From NCBI RefSeq assembly GCF_035083965.1, contig NC_089726.1, positions 25,280,559 to 25,344,558 on the forward strand: a stretch of 64,000 bases of DNA, written 5' to 3'. Positions 44,365 to 55,635 of this stretch are shown here, in pieces. This DNA is from Branchiostoma lanceolatum (taxonomy: Eukaryota; Chordata; Leptocardii; Amphioxiformes; Branchiostomatidae). The translations under genes and the position numbers were made by a program. Under the pieces are notes generated by a model that had not been told where the DNA came from, ran no database searches, and was given only the letters and a program-made list of their open reading frames with translations. The number at the start of each line of letters is the position of its first letter. The first letter of the stretch is position 1.

Positions 44365-45892
44365 GTTTAATTGAATACGTAAAACTTACATTTATAACTT
44401 GAACATGATATTGATCATACATGTACAGCTATAACTGAATGTAATAATCACTGAAACACACTTCTACCTCCACATAAGTTCCAGCTCACCATCCACAAAC
44501 TGTGGGACCTTTGTGGGACAAATACTTATGACATTCTCTTCCATTACAGGATATCTTTAATTATCTTTCCCTCAACCGCTTGCCATTTTGTATCTGAAAC
44601 GTTAACCAGACACAAATGTCTGTTGACCATTGGCAACAACGTACAAATTAAAAAGCTATAAATTTCCTAGATCCTAACGGTGTAGAAGTGCAGGTCGGCT
44701 GGACAATTCTTAATGTCATGCAAATGCGATGATATGTCAAGCCACAATAGGAGGATAACTGACGTTTAAACTAGTTAGAAACAGGAATTTTCCAATTTGT
44801 ACTTACCAAAGGGCAGTCCCTCTAAATGATGAATCGACTCCCTACAAACCTTACAAGGGGGAGGGGGCGCGAATATTGCATGCACGATGAAGACTACTTC
44901 GCAATGCCGCGCGTTTGAGTTTACACCGAATTCCCTTCGACTCTGAAGTCACTAAAAATCACTGGTCGACCATGGTAGACTCTGACGATGCCATGTTAAG
45001 CACAGAGAGTGAAAAACCACCGTTCTTGTCTCTGTGCTGTTCACCAACAAAACCGTTTCTCGCGCCTGACGTCATGACACGCAGTGTCTTGTGGGAGATC
45101 GGACACGAATCCGTATTCCGTATACGTCAGGATTTGTCGGAATTGTTGGATCTGAGGTGCATCGGATCCAGTCGGAAACGTTCCGTATCTGCTATGATGA
45201 ACGATTTCGGATCCGCTGGATTTTTCAGGATCTGAGATCATGCCGTGCAGTGTGTATTTGTTGGTTAGGATCCGAAGCAACTACCGACAAACAAACAATC
45301 CGATTATCTCTACCATATTGACAAATATCTAAAAACGAAGGATCCGCGCAAATATCCTCAGGTATCCGAGGCGCATCACGTATCCAGACGTATACGGCGG
45401 CGGAATTGCCGGATCTGAGCTGTACCTGGTATTTGTCTGAATTTGCTCGGAAACGTTTCGTATCTGGTCCCCAAAACGTATAAAGGATCCAGACGTATAC
45501 GGCGCCGTAATTTTCGGATCTGAGGTGCATCGGATCCAATCGGAAACGTTCCGTATCTGCTATGATGCGAAATTCCGGATCTGCTTGATTCGTGAGGAAA
45601 TGAGATCATGCCGTGCCGTGTGTATTTATTCGTCAGGATCCGAAGCAACTACCGACATACAAACAATCCGAGCATTCCAAATATCAAAAAACGAGGGATC
45701 GGCGCAAATATCTTCGGGTATCCGAGGCGCATCACGGATCCAGAGGAATACGGCGTCGGAATTGGTCGGATCTGCGGGCACCTCAGTATCCGAGCAGTGA
45801 ACTGGGATTTTTCCGGATTCACTCGGAAACGCCATGAGGCCCGATTCCAGATCCGTCTGATCCGTCAGGATACGTGGCCATTTCGTGCAGTG

Positions 45893-46987
45893 TAATGAGT
45901 ACCTGAAAGTTATAATACAGGTATACGCATACTAATCACATACCTTTTGGCTGATATACTTGCTTTCATCAACCTATCGAATAGACAGCGATTCTACAGA
46001 AGTGGAACCAAACATTCTATCACTCTACACTGTTACTATTAGTAGTATTTGATTATTATTTACATTAAAACTATCGAAAACTGATATTGTTTGTTTAAAC
46101 ATAGAAGCTTCATGGATCCCTGATGCAAATATTTTCATAAGATATCATATAATCCGTCACTAAATCACCGCAAACGTCACGTGGGGAGATATGCAAGTTA
46201 ATAATGACGTAAAATAACGCTTAGTACACACCTCAGTTTCCGTGATGTCCAGCGTTGTCGAAAAAAAGGCAGACGTTGATTTCTCCCCACCAGAACATGT
46301 GCAAACAGATAGATTTCATGTTTCAGGAGGTCTTATTCGCTGGTTAATTGGGAAAAGGCACCCAAACACGGGCTGAACTTGGCCTAGACTTTCCGCTGCG
46401 TCTAAATCACCATTGTACGCTACGTCGCTGCTGTCTGTCCAAGCACTGTGATATTTTTGTCGGACGATCATGAAACACTTTCCACACGAAGCGTACAAAT
46501 ATGGCTGCCTTCTTCTACAGACTTAGCCCGTCATGTGACCGGAATAGCGAGTTATGGTTAGTCAAAGTTGGTGTGTACAGAACAATGGGGAACTGGGCTG
46601 CAGTACCGCTGCGGCCGCAGGTGGCGCTTGGCGCCAAATTTGAATTTCAAATTTTCACGCTCGCGCAAACTAAGGCGCTGAATCGGAACGCCAGTAAAAA
46701 AGCTAGTGAAAAAACATATTGGGAATCTTGGGATGTTAGTTAATATGCAAATTACTTCATGTTGTATTTTGTAACACCATGACGTTTTTTTCACAAGGCA
46801 GACGGATAGAGCCTCCCTTTAGATTGAGTTAATTCAATCTCGTAATGGTACTTGCACAGGTGAGCTGACAAATAATGACTAATGTTGCAAAAGCCACAGT
46901 GTGCGCTCCCGATTTGCAATGCACAAAATACCTACATAGTTACACCGAGGAAACACTGTAAATACAAAAGGTAAAAGCATTAGCAAG
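45893..46987. other. Spacer between CACTA-like copies; no supported gene
   Basis: No exon is supported here. 46501-46743 is an open frame in GC-richer sequence starting MAAFFYRLSPSC. It has no splice signal that I trust. The spacer is not shared with the flanks of other copies. Confidence 0.35.
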
Positions 46988-47770
46988 CACTGCACGAAAT
47001 GGCCTCGTTTCCCGGCGTATACGTACCGGTATTTTTCTGTATTTTTGTCGGATACTGACGGATACTGACGGATACAGGCGGATTCGTGTAAGATATCCGA
47101 CAATTTCCGCACCGGTATATGGAATATTTCCGGAAGAATCCGAAAGTAAGGTATATTCGACGAATACGGAGCCGTACACTGCACGGAAATGCCACCGATC
47201 CTGACGGATACGAACAGGAAATTTTCTGTATTTTTGGCGGATACTGACGGATACAGGCGGATCCAACCTGACGGATCCGACTAAATGCGCACTGGGATAT
47301 GGAATATTTCCGGAAGAATCCGAAAGTAAGGTATTTTCGACGAATACGGAGCCGTACACTGTACGGAAATGCCACAGATCCTGACGGATGCGTACAGGGA
47401 TTTTTCTGTATTTTTGGCGGATACTGACGGATACTGACGAATCCAACCTAACAAATCCGAAAATTTCCGCACCGGGATCGTGAATATTTCCGGAGGAATC
47501 CGAAAATGAGGTATTTTCGACGGATACGGAGCCGTACACTGTACGGAAATGCCAGCGATCCTGACGGATACGTACAGGAAGTTTTCTGTATTTTTTAAAA
47601 GAAAATTGCGGATACTGACGGATACAAGCGGACTGTGATCCGGAACCTCAGATCCGGAGGAATACAAAAATAGGAATTTTCGACGGATATGGGGCCGTAC
47701 ATTGCACGAAATTGCCCAAGATCCTGACAGATACGTACAGTATGTATTTGCCACGGATACAGACTGATCC
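46988..47770. repeat. Subterminal repeat array of copy C (160-190 bp units)
   Basis: Units start near 46988, 47177, 47357, 47537 and 47699 with CACTGCACGAAATGG-like words. Each contains TTTTCTGTATTTTT, one or more GGATACTGACGG words and GAATATTTCCGGA. The array repeats the element terminus itself, as expected for transposase-binding regions of CACTA elements. Confidence 0.8.
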
Positions 47771-48339
47771 AACATACAGACTTTCTACAATCTTTGACAT
47801 ATTGTGACTCTGAATATGTTTGTATTTGCCACGAATATGTACAAATCAAACACACAAAGTTTGATAGAATGGTTGATTATTCATAAATACGCGTGCATTC
47901 TTAATTTAACGAATTATTATTCAATGACAGGAAGTTTTGGGAAAGCATGAATGTAACATCATTTCATATTTCAACATATATGCATTTCTAAGTTCAAAAA
48001 CTATCAAATACAATACGGAAGTTCTATGTGGCTAAATAATCCATTTCGTTTAAGACAGGCCGAGGGACATCCACATACTCAAAGCACCTCTGCATATGCA
48101 GGTTAATGTCGGTAAATTGGGGTTGTGTAAGCACAATTGTTATAAAATGTATTACAATCAACAACCATCACATCATGGTGGTAATATTTACTGCCGTATA
48201 GTGCACTTGGACCAAAAATTTCTACATGTTCTACATATTCTACTAAAGTAATGAAAGCCTTATTTGTGGCCAGTTCTTCGTCTAAAAGATATCAGATACA
48301 AATAATTTCAAATACAGAGGTTGAAAATAGAAACTTCAA

Positions 48340-48564
48340 AGTAACATTATACTGTCTGAAAAACTCCCATGATGACACGCCACGTTTTACACGTAGTAGT
48401 ATATGCCGTGGAACTGCATGTGTATAATCGTCCTCTCCCCATTCTATGACTACATCTGAGTTCACTTCTTCCATGCACTCTTGGTAAGGTACAGGCAAGG
48501 CTGATTTCTTCTGTATCTAGCATGTTGGACTCAGCTTGGAGTTCATCTTGTGATGAACCAGTTC
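48340..48564 (-). other. Exon-like block 4 of the CACTA-borne module (copy C)
   Basis: On the minus strand it is preceded by CATATAG and begins GAACTGGTTCATCACAAG. The frame YQECMEEVNSDV is open here and in copies B and D, but other frames are also open in B. Small indels between copies make a conserved protein doubtful. The 3' limit is not clear. Confidence 0.4.
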
Positions 48565-48800
48565 CTATATGATAAAACCAAATGATTAATAAATATCATT
48601 TCACATACTTAGTATTTAAGTAAAATGTCACATGATTTTGACATAACTGTGATCAAGGAGGTTATATAGACTATATAACCTCCTTGCTGTGATGGGCTTC
48701 GTTTCATCACAGCAGCTAACTAAAAACAAGGGACAATGGGTATCCATCATGCCTGTCTCAGCTAACATTGAAGTGTACCGATGATGGACTTAAGCCTTAC

Positions 48801-48909
48801 CGAAGGAGCCTGAGGTACTCTGAGCATCTGACAGCTGATTGCTTTGTTCCAAGCCAAGCTAAGGTCCTCACAACATGTGCTGCATTTGTGAAGGAAGTAT
48901 CTGCCGATG
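48801..48909 (-). other. Exon-like block 3 of the CACTA-borne module (copy C)
   Basis: Preceded by CCTATACAG and followed by GTAAGG on the minus strand. It can encode FLHKCSTCCEDLSLAWNKA followed by ISCQML. Copy C has two extra bases near its end relative to B, which shifts the frame. Copy A has an internal deletion. Confidence 0.4.
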
Positions 48910-49098
48910 CTGTATAGGATATATATATAAAGGGAATCAATGACAAATATTAAACATATCACATAATCACATTTGTAAAAAATGAATCTGGCATCGTTTA
49001 ATTGAATACGTAAAACTTACATTCATAACTTGAATATGATATTGATCAAATATGTACAGCTACAACTTAATGCAATAATCACTGAAACACACTACTAC

Positions 49099-49224
49099 CT
49101 CCACATAAGTTCCAGCTCACTATCCACAAACGGTGGGACCTTTGTGGGACAAATACTTATGACATTCTCTTCCGTTACAGGATATCTTTAATTATCTTTC
49201 CCTCAACCGCTTGCTATGTTGTAT
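49099..49224 (-). other. Exon-like block 2 of the CACTA-borne module (copy C)
   Basis: Acceptor GTTTCAG and donor GTAGTA on the minus strand. Part of it encodes NVISICPTKVP in one frame, but upstream bases need another frame, so a full coding exon is not supported. In copy A the donor is mutated. Confidence 0.35.
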
Positions 49225-49436
49225 CTGAAACGTTAACCAGACACAAATGTCTGTTGACCATTGGCAAGAACGAACAAATTGAAAGCTATAAATTTCCTAG
49301 ATCCTAACGGTGTAGAAGTGCAGGTCGACTGGACAATTCTTAATGTCATGCAAATGCGATGATATGTCAAGCCACAATAGGAGGATAACTGACGTTCAAA
49401 CTAGTTAGAAACATGAATTTTCCAATTTGTACTTAC

Positions 49437-49720
49437 CAAAGGGCAGTCTCTCTAAATGATGAATCGACTCCCTACCAACTTTACAAGGGGGAGGGGGGCG
49501 ACGAATATTGCATGCACGAAGAAGACTATTTCGCAATGCCGCGCGTTTGAGTTTACACCGAATCCCCTTCGACTCTCAAGTCACTAAAAATCACTGGTCG
49601 ACCATGGTAGACTCTGACGATGCCATGTTAAGCACAGAGAGTGATGAAACGCCGTTCTTGTCTCCGTGCTGTTCACCGACAAAACCGTTTCTCGCGCCTG
49701 ACGTCATGACACGCAGTGTC
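49437..49720 (-). other. Exon-like block 1 of the CACTA-borne module (copy C)
   Basis: The block ends CTGCCCTTTG before GTAAGT on the minus strand; that donor is conserved in A, B and C. It contains ATGGCATCGTCAGAG with only 11 codons before a stop, so it may be an untranslated leader. The start lies somewhere right of the GGATCC-rich array border and is not defined. Confidence 0.4.
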
Positions 49721-50530
49721 TTGTGGGAGATTGGGCACGAATCCGTATTCCGGAAACGTCAGGATTCGTCAGAATTGTTGGATCTGAGGTGCATCGGATC
49801 CAATCGGAAACGTTCCGTATCTGCTATGATGCACGATTGCGGATCCGCTGGATTTTTCAGGATCTGAGATCATGCCGTGCAGTGTGTATTTGTTGGTTAG
49901 AATCCGAAGCAACTACCGACAAACAAACAATCCGATTAATATCTCTGCCATATTGACAAATATCTGAAAACGAAGGATCCGCGCAAATATCCTCAGGTAT
50001 CCGAGGCGCATCACGGATCCAGACGTATACGGCGTCGGAATTGCCGGATCTGAGCTGTACCTGGTATTTGTCTGAATTTGCTCGGAAACGTTCCGTATCT
50101 GTACCCGAAACGTATGAAGGATCCAGACGTATACGGCGCCGGAATTGTCGGATCTGAGGTGCATCGGATTCAATCGGAAACGTTCCGTGTCTGCTATAAT
50201 GCATAATTCCGGATCTGCTGGATTCGTCAGGAAATGAGACCATGCCGTGCCGTGTGTATTTATTCGTCAGGATCCGAAACAACTACCGACATACAAACAA
50301 TCCGAACATTCCAAATATAAAAAAAACGAGGGATCCGCACAAATATTTTCGGGTATCCGAGGCGCATCACGGATCCAGAGGAATACGGCGTCGGAATTGG
50401 TCGGATCTGCGGGCACCTCAGTATCCGAGCAGTGAACTGGGATTTTTTCGGATTCGTTCGGAAACGCCATGAGGCCCGATTCCGGATACGTCGGATCCGT
50501 CAGGATACGTGGCCATTTCGTGCAGTGAAG

Positions 50531-50696
50531 GTATGAGGATTTTTTTGTGCTGTCAAACAGTGACGCAATGCACGTACTACCCCTGAGAACACTCTGCATA
50601 GATTTGTGGTTCGACTGGTTTATCAGAGCATTCTGGGTAGCTAGGGAAGTCACCCTTTTGAGTTGTAGTCAGTTACTGTACCTCACCACCGGGAAG
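50531..50696 (+). promoter_or_regulatory. Likely promoter and 5' leader of the arylsulfatase gene
   Basis: Only 169 bp separate the CACTA element end from the arylsulfatase ATG. The interval holds GAGCATTCTGGGTAGC, which partly matches the ZNF143/Staf-type promoter word, but no TATA box in a convincing place. The exon 1 frame is open upstream to 50547 with an in-frame ATG there, so the start at 50697 is a choice made for its hydrophobic leader. Confidence 0.35.
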
Positions 50697-50878
50697 ATGA
50701 CACGATCCACGACTTGCGGTGTCTTGGGCCTTTTCTTTCATCGTTTGCTGTCTTTAACCCCCCGCTTGCTGTTTGCCACTGCGGCCCTTGTTCTGCTTTT
50801 GGTGTTAATGTTTTCAATCTATCCTTTCACCGGGATAATTGATAACTTTGATGCCTTTTATTACATAAAATCGTATAG
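50697..50878 (+). CDS. ARSB: Arylsulfatase B-like gene, exon 1 (membrane/signal segment)
   Basis: The gene encodes a lysosomal or secreted sulfatase that removes sulfate esters from N-acetylgalactosamine of dermatan and chondroitin sulfate (ARSB family); ARSI/ARSJ-like roles are possible. Exon 1 gives residues 1-60 plus two bases. Residues about 24-42 (LLFATAALVLLLVLMFSIY) form a hydrophobic helix preceded by basic residues, fitting an uncleaved signal anchor or a long signal peptide. It ends TAT AG before GTAAGTG, phase 2, and joins exon 2 to make an Arg codon. An upstream in-frame ATG at 50547 would add 50 residues; the 50697 start was chosen because it puts the hydrophobic segment near the N-terminus. 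Confidence 0.72.
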
Positions 50879-52179
50879 GTAAGTGTTTATACATATCAAC
50901 TATAAAGATCGAACCATCTCCAAAAAATCAACACTGATATTGGAGATAACGGAATAAGTAACATTTTTGTCTGTATCCTCCAACTGGTGAACGATAGCAA
51001 TTACTTCTAAAGCTTTATCTTAGCAATGCCTTAGATATATCACCCATATTTTGAATGTTTATCTTTAGTTTTTTATTACTCAAAGTCATTTTTCATTAAT
51101 TATTGATATATGTCAGTTTAGTATGTCCTATGGTTCATAAGGCGGCATAGGGCCCTGTCTTAACCTAGAATTGCCAAAGTAAATATGCGAGGGTTGATCA
51201 ATAAGTTTCTGACCTTTACCAGAAATAAGTTGCACAACAACAAGGAATATCTACAACGTTTAAATTTCGCGTTATAATTGCGCCCTTTAAAAATCAGAGG
51301 GTGTTTGGCAAGAAATCACCGGTAAAGTATAATCAGACATGTGAGGGTAGTGATATCTACGATTAACTTAACAAATGCTGGATGAGGATTAATTTCTAAT
51401 TGTAGCTAAAAAGAAGTGGATATATGACTTTCAGTAGAACAAGCTGTCCCACAAATCCCAACTTTGAATTCTATTGTCCATGCTTTTTCCTTGTCCATCA
51501 CCTACCGTTACTAAGTGTCCCCTGAAAAGAAAGAACCAAAATGATATTTATTATTGTAGACATTCATCAAATGTTTTATACTTGATAATCATGCAAAATT
51601 TGAGTTTTGCAACTTACTCCAAGGTGAACAAGTTTATCAATATTGATGATCCCTTCTTTAAACCATTTCTCTCATTTTAGAAGATGGATTGTTGGTATTA
51701 ATCAAGATAACTAACAAATTAATTTTCAGGATTTTTTTCCGATGCAAAATGTAGATGACATGTTAACACATACCCATGCGGTCAAAACGGATTCCAAATG
51801 GTTGGATTGTGGTTAATACAGCAGATGACTGTATTCACTTATCGCTTCTTGTCCCCAGTCGTAGATCCAATGAGGACATTGTTACCATTACCAGCGTATA
51901 CAAACATCTTATTACTAAAAAGAAGCATGGCTATAATCCGCTCTGTGGAATGTGAGTGTAAGAGCAGTACCAATGCGAGATTCTTGTATAGAAGAAGCCA
52001 TTGAAAGGCTTTCGAAATGATTGTCCCAAACCTTACTTCTGACCAAATTCAAAGGTATGAAATTTGGCTAGGTTAATACAATTCTATCTTGAAAATTCAG
52101 GGTTTCAATGGTTCGTTGCTCCATCACACTTATGTTCTTACATCATCAAAATCCTATGTAATTTATTGTAATATTTACG

Positions 52180-52480
52180 ATGAACTATTCATAATTTAGA
52201 CTAATGTGATGACGTTATTGGTCGAGGGTATAATCACGTTTCTCGAAATCCGTCACTATGTTGTATTTATATTTAAAAAAATTGTACTGACATTTTTATT
52301 ATTTTTTTCATTCTATCTTATTGTCATATGTTGGAAAAGGTTTTTCCAAAAAAAAATTGTCGATCTAGGATGGCGGATTCCAAACCTATATACGGCCATT
52401 TCATGGCATCATTTTGACGTCAATGCGGTCGCCATTGACAACAGCCAGCAAGTCTAGGCAAACCTTAATATTGAAAAAAA
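52180..52480. mobile_element. Interior fragment of the piggyBac-like MITE family
   Basis: CTAGGATGGCGGATTCC, CATTTTGACGTCAATGCGG and the following TAGGCAAACCTTAATATTG correspond in order to 10313-10430. Ends with TTAA are not preserved. Confidence 0.5.
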
Positions 52481-53045
52481 GCCTTATTTAACGCTTTTTT
52501 TTAAAAGAATTACAGGATACCCATACAGGAATCCCATATTTAGACTAGTGTCAAGCAGACTAACCACACCACATATAGGAAGAATATTTGCCAGGGAAGT
52601 TTGGACATTTGCAAGAGCAGCAAGTCTGTTATATGTCGGCGGAGAAGAAGGCAATAAACTTATTCTGCTCATTTTCTGAACAAAATTTTTGGAGTTGAGA
52701 TCATTTAAGCCATAAATCAATTTGTTTTACATTATTTTTTCGCACAGGTGAAAAGAAAACCATACATACAAATAAACAATCAATATACATGGTGTTGGTG
52801 AAAGTAGAGATTATTCTGATCTATAAGATTCCTTCCCCATTTTGCTTAAACGAGCTGATTTACATTAATGAATTTAAGTATAGAAGCAAAGGAGAAATGA
52901 ACAAGTTGATATCATGACAAGTAACAACTTAAGAACTAATGATAATAATAGGTGTTAAAATTATATATATATATTTTGAGTTTGGCCTGAGTGGTATATG
53001 GTCAAGTGGTTGCCTACACGTGACAACTTGGTTCCATGGGGTAAA

Positions 53046-53181
53046 GTAATGCCCTCTAACTGTCCCATTTGCCAACGTCACCATACACTGTGACAATTTT
53101 TGAACTGCTGTCCGGTTGCAGTTCAAAAATTGTCACAGTGTATGGTGACGTTGGCAAATGGGACAGTTAGAGGGCATTACA
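53046..53181. repeat. Perfect hairpin, 63-bp arms, 9-bp loop
   Basis: 53046-53108 (starting GTAATGCCCTCTAACTGTCC) pairs with 53118-53181. The stem is essentially perfect, so it is recent or constrained. It may be a small foldback MITE; no target duplication was recognised. Confidence 0.85.
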
Positions 53182-53689
53182 TACATGAAAAACCAACGAA
53201 TAGAAGATTAAGCAAAGGACTCATTGTTCAGAATGGACCTTTTTTAACATGTTTTTTAATTTAAGTAGTGATTTGCAGTTCGGTAAGTTTTAATTTAAGC
53301 TATTCCAGGTTTGCAGACATCTGTTCATCATGGAAAACATACGCTGCTGTGTTTTGCTTGTATTTGTTTCAAGTTGTTTCGTTGCCTTGTACTGTAATGA
53401 TGAAATTCCGAGTTGTAGTGAAAAAGACGTTAAAATTGATTTGGTTCACAGAAAGTATCATTAATAATTTTATGGACGAAATTAGAAGTTTTGAGCTTGT
53501 TTATATCATATATAATAACTACGAAAAAGCGACGAGGAGGGGAATGTGTACGAGTCATTGGAAACTATCCGAAGAAAACGTTTTTGCAGGATAAGTAGTA
53601 GCTTTAAAGTTGTGGAGTATATACTAGCCCATCCTTTGGCTCTTGTCGTCTCTGAAGACGGTGGACAGCTTCAGTCGATTTTTTGAGCT

Positions 53690-53815
53690 TAGCAGTCAGT
53701 CATGATCACCCTGGGGAGTCCTAGCTTTGCAGTGCCTCTCATGACTCATGAGACCAATTCTAGCACGACAAGCTCTGCTGCAGAAAGTGCAGTAGAAACT
53801 TCACTCACGTTTATC
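53690..53815 (-). pseudogene. LINE ORF2 C-terminal fragment
   Basis: On the minus strand it encodes FCSRACRARIGLMSHERHC and a stop soon after. C..C....(S/A)RIGL.SH.R.C is the zinc-finger tail that ends many CR1/RTE-type LINE proteins. Upstream homology is not clear. Confidence 0.6.
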
Positions 53816-54606
53816 TCCTCAGTTCTGGTTTTACTTCTATGTCTAGCTTCCGAGACTCGCTCATGATGTCTTTCAGCTGATGAAAATACCAAAGTAAAAT
53901 TTTCTTTTAATTCATTTGTTTCATCAAACGTGGACCTTAGTACTATCTATCAATTGAATGATTCTAAAGGCTGGGTTGATTTTTCATTGCTGTGTGGTTG
54001 TCCCAGAAAGTAGGTCATTTTTACACAGGTCTTTAAACTTCATTTTTTTGTCTGTCTTCTGAAGCTTCTGACCAGGCTCCGCGGGCAATGTCTGCCACCT
54101 TGACAGCCTTCCTGAGGTTATAAACAGTCTCCTGGAACCCCTGCTGCTTTTTGAGGCGAACAAAAAATCCTCATCGGCGGGGTTCTCCTCCCTCAGTCTG
54201 TAGACACATCTCCCCGGACCATGGGGGCCTGGGTGTCCCTATACCGGCCTACGACACACTTAACTCTTCTTCGGTCTTCACTGAACTCGGCTTCTTGATT
54301 CGGTCGGGATTCCTTCTCCATGCCTGTTCAAACCTTTCAAGCCAGGAGAGACAGAAAACACCGACCCTCTCTCCTCAAAACTAAGAAAATCTGACCGTGC
54401 CGTGTTCAAATGTTTAAGAGCACGTAGAGAGGGCGGGCCGAAACAAATCCTTTCATTGCTAATTAGGAAAAAAAAATCGTGGACCAGGCATATCCTGTTA
54501 CTGGGATATTGTGGTCAGTCACGGTCTGCTCCCAAAGCTATAAAAGGATCATGTAGGTACTTGGCCCCCATTGACAGTGATTGATGGGCATCACGATTTT
54601 GGGGTC

Positions 54607-55025
54607 GAGTGGCGAAAGTGGTAGAGCACGCGGTTGTCAATCAATGGGACCCAGGATCGAATCCCGGGTTGTGTCCAGAGCCATGTCCGAATTTGCGACC
54701 CGACGTTGTGCCCTTGGGGAAGGCACTTAACACGACTTTCCTCACTTCACATAAGTGCAAATGAGCAACGAGCTCATCTAGGGTTAGGGACGGATAGGAT
54801 GTTATTTGTTAAATGGAGGTCCCGTGTTTGGGGGGAGCCACACCCAGCGCAAGTAAAAGAGCCTACCAAATATTTTCGAAAAAAAAGTAGGGGCATGCCC
54901 AGGTGTCGTGTTAAGTGCCTTCCCAAAGGGCACAACGTCGGGGCGCAAGTTCGGACATGTCTCTGGACACAACCCGGGATTCGATCCTGGGTCAACTGCG
55001 TGCTCTACCACTTTCGTCACACGAC
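54607..55025. repeat. Inverted pair of tRNA-derived SINE heads
   Basis: The plus copy (54607-54735) and minus copy (55025-54905) share GTGG(T)AGAGCACGC as an A-box region, GGATCGAATCC as a B-box-like word (one change from GGTTCGAATCC), and a downstream GTTGTGCCCTTGGGGAAGGC-type body ending CTTAACACGAC. The 5' part is tRNA-like and the body is a recurrent invertebrate SINE domain. The two copies face each other around a 170-bp spacer. Confidence 0.68.
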
Positions 55026-55065
55026 CACACAATCGTGATGCCCATCAATCACTGTCAATAGAGGC

Positions 55066-55222
55066 ATGGGAACCTCCGTCTCGTATTAGCCATACGGTGA
55101 TTTACACCATTCACCCGGTCGGACGGGAGAACTGGCGCATCACCGACGAAAGGGTATGTCACCCCGTAAAAAGGGCTGTATAACCCTAAGCAAGGGGACA
55201 GTTCTGGCATGTGCACGTACTA
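55066..55222 (+). repeat. SINE-like tail, second copy of the 1390-1665 repeat
   Basis: Shares with 1390-1665 the words GTGATTTACACCATTCACCCGG (with a small insertion after it), GGGAGAACTGGCGCATC, GTATGTCACCCCGTAAAAAG and the CTACTACT tail. It lies directly beside the inverted SINE pair and may be its 3' half. Confidence 0.55.
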
Positions 55223-55379
55223 CTACTTTTACAACTAGATGGGCTTCAAAGAACCTACCGACATGTTACAGGCCTCCGCGGGACATATATTGACCCTCAC
55301 CGCGGACTGAATTTACTGGCCAATCATTGCTTTCTTGCTGAAATCGACGCACGTAGGAACGGATGGTGAAGGCTATATT

Positions 55380-55503
55380 TAGACGGTTTAAGAAAATGAC
55401 ACCGATTACGTCCTAATTACGTCAAATTTGGGCGAATGATACACACACACATCCCGCCCCTCTGTCCCAGGAATCTGAAAAAAACCCAGTCTAGATAGGA
55501 TTC
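55380..55503. mobile_element. Right-end fragment of the piggyBac-like family
   Basis: The end AACCCAGTCTAGATAGGATT corresponds to the right terminus at 10684-10702 (CCCAGTCTGGATAGGGTTAA). The final TTAA is mutated. ATTACGTC words precede it as in the complete copy. Confidence 0.5.
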
Positions 55504-55635
55504 AGACGTCTGCCACACCCTGGCCACCTCGGTTTTCTGCCATAGCCCAAGCTACTGTCGAAAGCTAAAAGATGTCACCTGTAAACACTTTTTTTTATAC
55601 TTAACATCCGATATTTGACTTTTTTTATACTTTAG

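Larger units (their letters stand above)
43330..45892 (-). mobile_element. CACTA-like element, copy B (left end missing)
   Basis: The right end reads GGCCATTTCGTGCAGTG at 45892, the family terminus. Moving left: two GGATCC-rich units of about 368 bp (45100-45880), then the four exon-like blocks seen in copy C, with an RTE-like insertion at 43969-44364. Similarity to C stops abruptly at TCAAAGTAACATT (about 43330), so the other end is lost. It is closely related to C, sharing the 33-bp palindrome insertion. Confidence 0.68.
46988..50527 (-). mobile_element. Complete CACTA-like (EnSpm-type) element, copy C, 3.54 kb
   Basis: It starts CACTGCACGAAATGGCC (46988) and ends GGCCATTTCGTGCAGTG (50527), a 17-bp perfect inverted terminus. 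AAG is duplicated at 46985-46987 and 50528-50530. CACT(A/G) termini, a 3-bp target and arrays of subterminal repeats that restate the terminus are the CACTA/EnSpm signature. Left array: about four units of 160-190 bp (46988-47770). Right array: two units of about 370 bp (about 49700-50527). Between them lie four blocks bordered by consensus splice sites on the minus strand. No transposase is recognised, so it is non-autonomous or carries a captured gene. Confidence 0.78.
50879..55635 (+). other. Intron 1 of the arylsulfatase gene, transposon-rich
   Basis: It has GT-AG ends (GTAAGTG, TTTAG) and is 4.76 kb long. It contains a mariner-end-like word near 51190 (GAGGGTTGATCAATAAGTTT), a piggyBac-family fragment (52180-52480), a hairpin (53046-53181), a LINE C-terminus on the minus strand (53690-53815), an inverted SINE pair (54607-55025), a SINE-like tail (55066-55222) and another piggyBac-family right end (55380-55503). 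Confidence 0.7.
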
